DNA from: Nitrospira sp.
GTDB taxonomy: Bacteria; Nitrospirota; Nitrospiria; Nitrospirales; Nitrospiraceae
NCBI GenBank assembly: GCA_003135435.1
Contig: PLBR01000149.1
Span: 29,758 to 69,078 of the forward strand
Direction of reading: 5' to 3'
Length of the DNA: 39,321 nt
Position numbers and translations under genes: made by a program. The notes beneath the pieces are model-generated. The model was not told the DNA's origin, did not search any database, and saw only the letters and a list, made by a program, of their open reading frames with translations. Shown here piece by piece: positions 35,621 to 39,321 of this stretch (positions are counted from its first letter, which is position 1; each line of letters begins with the position of its first letter).

Positions 35621-36136
35621 CTATTCCTTGATAACCTTAAAGGCTGTGATCGTCCGACCATCCAGGCTCACTTCCATGGCCACGAGTTCCTGGGAGGCCT
35701 TGATGATCTGGTCCATCAACGCTTTGTCCTTCACTGCCAGTCGAACGGTCGTGGCAGCATGGTACCAACCGGAATAGGGGCTGTTCTTATCGGTGCCTCC
35801 GACAAAGCCCCAGGCGCAGCAAGAGAACAATGGATCCGGTGGTTTCACATCGAGATCGGAAGACGAACGGCCATTCGGGGTTCCCGAACCCGGCTCACCG
35901 GTGTTCCAATATTGAATTCCGAAGAGCAACTCGCCATCGGGATTGTCGGCCCACTGTGACCATACCCGGCCCTTGAGGGTCTTGGTGACTTCACCCTTCA
36001 TGGGCTTCCCACCGGCGATGTTGTCAGTTGGGCCAACCCCAGTACTTTCCACATCAGCAGCAACGGCGAATTCGGCCGTCAGCATGCCGAGCACAGAAAA
36101 CGCTGTAACGGCGGCTATAAGTAGGACCTTTTGCAT
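35621..36136 (-). CDS. Secreted protein of unknown function (171 aa)
   Basis: Not recognised. ATG 36136 is chosen (AAGGAGGG seven bases upstream); the open frame extends 11 codons further without a ribosome site. The signal peptide is QKVLLIAAVTAFSVLGMLTAEFAVAA, with cleavage near residue 27. The mature part has KTLKGRVWSQWADNPDGELLFGIQYW, a Gly/Ser/Asp loop region, an unusual adjacent cysteine pair (FSCCAWGFVGG) and a helical segment (KDKALMDQIIKASQELV) before a final strand (DGRTITAFKVIKE). No catalytic motif is apparent. It is the first gene of a two-gene operon with its own promoter (36323-36351) and a long leader. The strong ribosome sites of both genes suggest high expression. Confidence 0.8.
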   Translation of the reverse strand: MQKVLLIAAVTAFSVLGMLTAEFAVAADVESTGVGPTDNIAGGKPMKGEVTKTLKGRVWSQWADNPDGELLFGIQYWNTGEPGSGTPNGRSSSDLDVKPPDPLFSCCAWGFVGGTDKNSPYSGWYHAATTVRLAVKDKALMDQIIKASQELVAMEVSLDGRTITAFKVIKE

Positions 36137-36482
36137 ACTTAGTCCCTCCTTCATAACAATAACAACCACAATAACCGATTGACTCTTAGCTTAAGGACGA
36201 CGAAAGCCATGAAACAGCTTCGGAGATCACGCCGCCACGGGTGACGGCATTTCGGTCACCTCTCTTTGCTCTTCTTCGTACTGCGTCCCTTCGATTGAGA
36301 ATCGTTGTCAAAAAGTTCGGTCATGGTACTCAAATCATGAAACTGTGTCAAGAAATTGCTTGCCCTATGTATAGCTTCGAACGTAATTAAAAATACATTC
36401 AATAATCAATATCTTACAGGCAACCATGTTGAGCTTAATTTATCCACTTTTGAGGGCTCGACGAGTTTCTATTAGAGAATTC
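36137..36482. other. Gene-free 346-base spacer with promoter, leader and AT-rich block
   Basis: No gene is supported here. From right to left it holds an AT-rich block (about 36360-36480), the TTGACA promoter of the secreted-protein pair, and a leader of about 180 bases. The leader contains a hairpin at 36239-36259 (ggtgac / gtcacc, nine-base loop). A second TTGACA at 36311-36306 lacks a -10 partner. No T-run terminator for the M16 gene was found. Confidence 0.55.
36323..36351 (-). promoter_or_regulatory. Sigma-70-type promoter of the secreted-protein pair
   Basis: A perfect TTGACA (36351-36346) and TACCAT (36328-36323) are separated by 17 bases on the minus strand. The predicted start is near 36316, giving a leader of about 180 bases. 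The AT-rich DNA just upstream could act as an UP element. Confidence 0.6.
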
Positions 36483-37736
36483 TTATCTATAGGACTGCAG
36501 ACTGCGGGGGGCGAGAGGCCCGAGCCCGGTGATCGCGAGGGAGTCCAGTCTGATAAATTGGCGGCCCACGTTGAAGACTTGCTCCTCATTCACGCGATCA
36601 ATATGAGCCAGCATGCCTTCCAGTGACATGTGCCGACCATGCGTGAGTTCATCCTTCGCCAACTTGCTCATGCGGCTGTGGGAACTCTCCAAGCTCAGCA
36701 TCAGGCTGCCCTTCATCTGGGTCTTCGCTCGCTCAAGCTCTTTCCGTTCGACGCCCTTGATGCCGATCCGCCGAATCTCTCGGCAGACGAGATCTACGAC
36801 GCGATCCACCTCTTTCGGCCTCGTCGCCGCATACACGGTGATCATGCCGCCGTCCGAATAGCCGGACAAGAAGGAGTAAATCGAGTAGGCGAGTCCCCGT
36901 TTCTCTCGTATTTCCTGAAACAGTCGCGAACTCACACTGCCGCCCAACACGCTGTTGAGCGCATACAGGGCATACCGATCCTTATGGCCGGCAGCAATGC
37001 CTTTGAGCCCGAGGCACAAATGCACCTGCTCCAACCGCTTCTTCCTCAATAAGACGCCACCGTGCACGTCAGGAGGGCGGCGCCCGTTGGCGTGGTTCGT
37101 CTTTGCCCCTCGGCCTTTGCCGAAATACCGCGCGACCATCGGATCAAGGTGGGCTTGATCGAAATTCCCTGCAATGGAAACCACGGTCTGCCCAGGATCG
37201 TAGTAGGTCACAATATAGTTCAGCAGATCCTGACGTCGCAGCCCTCTGATCGTCTTCTCTCGGCCTAGAATAGCGCGACCGAGCGGATGACGCCCCAACA
37301 CTTGGCCCATATGAAGTTCTTGCACGAGATCTTCCGGATCGTCCCGGACCATGCGAATTTCTTCCAGGACGACCTGTTTTTCTTTTTCAATTTCTTTGGG
37401 TGCGAAACGGGAATGATGAAACAAGTCCGAGAGGAGTTCGAGCGCCCGCTGCAGTTGCTGATCCAACACCTTCACGTAATAGGTCGTCGTCTCACGCGAA
37501 GTAAAGGCATTCATCTCTCCGCCAAGCGCATCGATTTCGCGAGAAATTTCAGCGGAGGAACGTCTGCTCGTTCCCTTGAAGAGCATGTGTTCGATAAAAT
37601 GGGAATATCCTGCCTGGGAAGGCTGTTCGTCCCGCGACCCGGCGTTGACCCACACGCCGACGGTGACCGACTTGAGCGTCGGCATCCGTTCGGTCACCAC
37701 CCGCACCCCGTTGTCCAGGACGAGCTTGCGATACAA
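36483..37736 (-). CDS. M16-family zinc peptidase (processing-peptidase-like)
   Basis: This 417-residue protein has the inverted zinc motif HFIEHMLFKGT (HxxEH near residues 46-50) and the distal Glu ligand in EKEKQVVLEEI. The C-terminal half has the substrate-side segment REKRGLAYSIYSF. It resembles the short single-chain M16B peptidases (PqqL/YmxG-like) often found right after pnp. The likely start is a TTG at 37736, five bases after the pnp stop, because YRKLVLDNGVRVVTERMP is the canonical first strand. No better start is in frame, so translation is probably coupled to pnp. There is no signal peptide, so it is cytoplasmic. The physiological substrate is unknown. Confidence 0.9.
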   Translation of the reverse strand: MYRKLVLDNGVRVVTERMPTLKSVTVGVWVNAGSRDEQPSQAGYSHFIEHMLFKGTSRRSSAEISREIDALGGEMNAFTSRETTTYYVKVLDQQLQRALELLSDLFHHSRFAPKEIEKEKQVVLEEIRMVRDDPEDLVQELHMGQVLGRHPLGRAILGREKTIRGLRRQDLLNYIVTYYDPGQTVVSIAGNFDQAHLDPMVARYFGKGRGAKTNHANGRRPPDVHGGVLLRKKRLEQVHLCLGLKGIAAGHKDRYALYALNSVLGGSVSSRLFQEIREKRGLAYSIYSFLSGYSDGGMITVYAATRPKEVDRVVDLVCREIRRIGIKGVERKELERAKTQMKGSLMLSLESSHSRMSKLAKDELTHGRHMSLEGMLAHIDRVNEEQVFNVGRQFIRLDSLAITGLGPLAPRSLQSYR

Positions 37737-37741
37737 GGCAG

Positions 37742-39321
37742 TTACCCGCCGGACGGATTCGGCGCACCAGCCCCGGTCGGAGCCGGCATGGCTTCTTTGC
37801 GACTGAGGCGAATCTTTCCTTGACGATCCACTTCCAGGACCTTCACCAGGATTTGATCGCCTTCCTTCACCTCGTCGGACACCGCCTGGACTCGATGGTG
37901 CGCCAGCTGCGAGATGTGCACCAGCCCATCGGTTCCCGGCAGGACTTCGACAAACGCGCCGAAGTCCATGATCTTCCGAACCGTGCCCATGTATATCTTC
38001 CCGATCTCAACCTCTTCGGTAATCCGACTGATCATTTCTTTGGCCTTCTCGGCCGAGGCTCCGTCAACCGACGCGATCGTGACGGTTCCGCTGTCGTCGA
38101 CATTAATCTTGACCCCGCAATCCGCAATGATGCCACGGATCGTTTTGCCGCCCGGACCGATGATCTCACGGATCTTGTCTTGCTTCACCTTCATCGTGAA
38201 GATCCGTGGCGCGTAGGCCGACAGAGTGATTCTTGGCGCTTGGAGCGCCTTCTCCATACAGCTCAAAATATGCAAACGGCCGGCTTTGGCCTGTTCTAAG
38301 GCCTTTTGCATCAAGGCCGACGTAATGCCGCCGATCTTGATATCCATCTGCAACGCCGTCACGCCCTGCTTGGTACCGCAGACCTTAAAATCCATGTCAC
38401 CCAGGTGATCCTCCAGCCCGAGAATATCGGAAAGGATCATGACCCGATCGCCTTCCTTGATCAATCCCATCGCGATCCCGGCCACGGCTTCTCTGATCGG
38501 CACGCCGGCATCCATCATGGCAAGGCTCCCGCCACAAACGGTCGCCATCGAAGAGGATCCGTTGGATTCGAGAATGTCGGACACGATGCGGAGCGTGTAG
38601 GGGAAGGCTTCCTTGCTGGGAACCACCGGAGCCAACGCCCGTTCCGCCAATGCACCATGGCCAACCTCCCGACGTCCCGGTGAGCGAAGCGGCCGCGCCT
38701 CGCCGACACTGAACGGCGGAAAATTGTAATGGAGCATGAACGTCCTCATGTACTCCCCTTCCAACGCATCGATCCGCTGCTCGTCGTCCGTGGTCCCCAA
38801 CGTGACCACGGCTAAACTTTGGGTCTCCCCCCTAGTGAAGATCGCGGAGCCGTGTGTCCGCGGTAGCGCACTGACTTCGCACGTGATCGGACGAATATCA
38901 GCCGGACCACGTCCATCCGCCCGCGACCCTTTATCCAGAATCATGTTCCGAACTTCCGTATATTCAAGCTCATGGAACACCAACTTGACGTGCCGTTCCC
39001 GATTCGGATCGTCCGCGCTCTTGAGCTTTTGAACCGCGCCGTTCCTGACCTCATCCAATTGCTCCTGTCTGGCCGCTTTGTTCGGAATCATGATGGCATC
39101 GCGGATCCCTTGCGCCACCAGAGCCTTCACTTGAGCGGCGAGCGCGGAGTCGATCTGCTCCTTCGCCACCTTCCGCTTGGACTTGCCGGCGACGGCTTGC
39201 AGTTCGCGAATCTTGGCCACAATCTTCTTGATCTCGGCATGGGCGAGTTCGATCGCCTCGAGCATGATGGCTTCGGACAGTTCGTTCGCCCCCGCTTCGA
39301 CCATCATGACCGCATCAGCCG
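37742..39321 (-). CDS. pnp: Polyribonucleotide nucleotidyltransferase (PNPase), 5' end outside window
   Basis: 526 codons of the C-terminal part are present, and the frame continues open past the right edge. It starts within ADAVMMVEAGANELSE at the end of the first RNase PH domain. The alpha-helical linker follows, then the second RNase PH domain (RADGRGPADIRPI, HGSAIFTRGETQSL, GLEDHLGDMDFKVCGTKQGV). Next are the KH domain (IREIIGPGGKTIRGI) and the S1 domain (GTVRKIMDFGAFVEVLPGTDGLVHIS). The enzyme degrades RNA phosphorolytically from the 3' end and is a degradosome component. A short Pro/Gly-rich tail ends the protein. It lies directly before the M16 peptidase gene. Confidence 0.97.
   Translation of the reverse strand, partial: ADAVMMVEAGANELSEAIMLEAIELAHAEIKKIVAKIRELQAVAGKSKRKVAKEQIDSALAAQVKALVAQGIRDAIMIPNKAARQEQLDEVRNGAVQKLKSADDPNRERHVKLVFHELEYTEVRNMILDKGSRADGRGPADIRPITCEVSALPRTHGSAIFTRGETQSLAVVTLGTTDDEQRIDALEGEYMRTFMLHYNFPPFSVGEARPLRSPGRREVGHGALAERALAPVVPSKEAFPYTLRIVSDILESNGSSSMATVCGGSLAMMDAGVPIREAVAGIAMGLIKEGDRVMILSDILGLEDHLGDMDFKVCGTKQGVTALQMDIKIGGITSALMQKALEQAKAGRLHILSCMEKALQAPRITLSAYAPRIFTMKVKQDKIREIIGPGGKTIRGIIADCGVKINVDDSGTVTIASVDGASAEKAKEMISRITEEVEIGKIYMGTVRKIMDFGAFVEVLPGTDGLVHISQLAHHRVQAVSDEVKEGDQILVKVLEVDRQGKIRLSRKEAMPAPTGAGAPNPSGG

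Noticed and set aside
36306-36311. Second TTGACA upstream of the secreted-protein pair
   Set aside because: No -10-like hexamer occurs at 16-18 bases, so it is not called as a promoter.
1-39321. CRISPR arrays, insertion sequences, prophage or integrase genes
   Set aside because: No array of direct repeats, transposase motif, phage structural gene or integrase was found on either strand, so a mobile origin for the window is not supported.

Overview
The window is chromosomal, GC-rich bacterial DNA with dense housekeeping gene clusters. No transposase, phage gene or CRISPR array was seen. The gene content (citramalate route to isoleucine, a thrB-less threonine cluster with a phosphoglycerate-mutase-like gene, ihfA-merR-tRNA, surE-dedA-cysS, and type IV pilus minor pilins with a PilY1) suggests a Nitrospira-like member of the Nitrospirota. 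That assignment is an inference from gene content and order; no marker gene was compared.

Layout. (1) 1-15427, all minus strand: a type IV pilus/pseudopilin region. Reading along the transcript it starts with the prepilin peptidase pilD. Cassette B follows (fimT-, pilV-, pilW- and pilX-like genes; the pilX-like gene is split by an apparent one-base deletion), then a PilB/GspE-type ATPase, then cassette A (fimT, pilV, pilW, pilX, pilY1 and a lipoprotein that runs off the left edge). A very good sigma-54 promoter match precedes cassette A. (2) 15526-15923, plus: a promoter and a stand-alone 91-residue LuxR-type DNA-binding protein. (3) 15910-19661, minus: surE, dedA, cysS, rlmB. (4) 19677-20733, minus: ihfA, a MerR-like regulator, tRNA-Pro(GGG) and a terminator. 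(5) 20763-28655, minus: an amino-acid operon (aminotransferase, hom, thrC, apgM-like, lysC, cimA) behind a clear promoter and a 15-bp inverted repeat. (6) 28839-34846, plus: pdxJ, nnr, tsaE, lapA, mutS. (7) 34848-36351, minus: two small secreted proteins of unknown function with their own promoter and terminator. (8) 36483-39321, minus: pnp (5' end outside the window) followed by an M16 peptidase.

How it works together. PilD would cleave and methylate the minor pilins of both cassettes. The ATPase would power assembly and PilY1 would sit at the tip. PilC, PilT, PilM-Q and a major pilin are not in the window, so the machine is completed elsewhere. The amino-acid operon carries aspartate-pathway steps through lysC, hom and thrC to threonine, and cimA supplies 2-oxobutanoate for isoleucine. 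No ThrB is present, and the apgM-like gene sits where homoserine kinase would be expected.

The points most worth a second look are: the frameshifted cassette-B pilX; a 43-bp double-palindrome inside cysS; the 15-bp inverted repeat on the predicted start of the threonine-operon transcript; the apgM-like protein with altered metal ligands; the 9-bp-unit inverted repeat beside pilB; and the secreted-protein pair.
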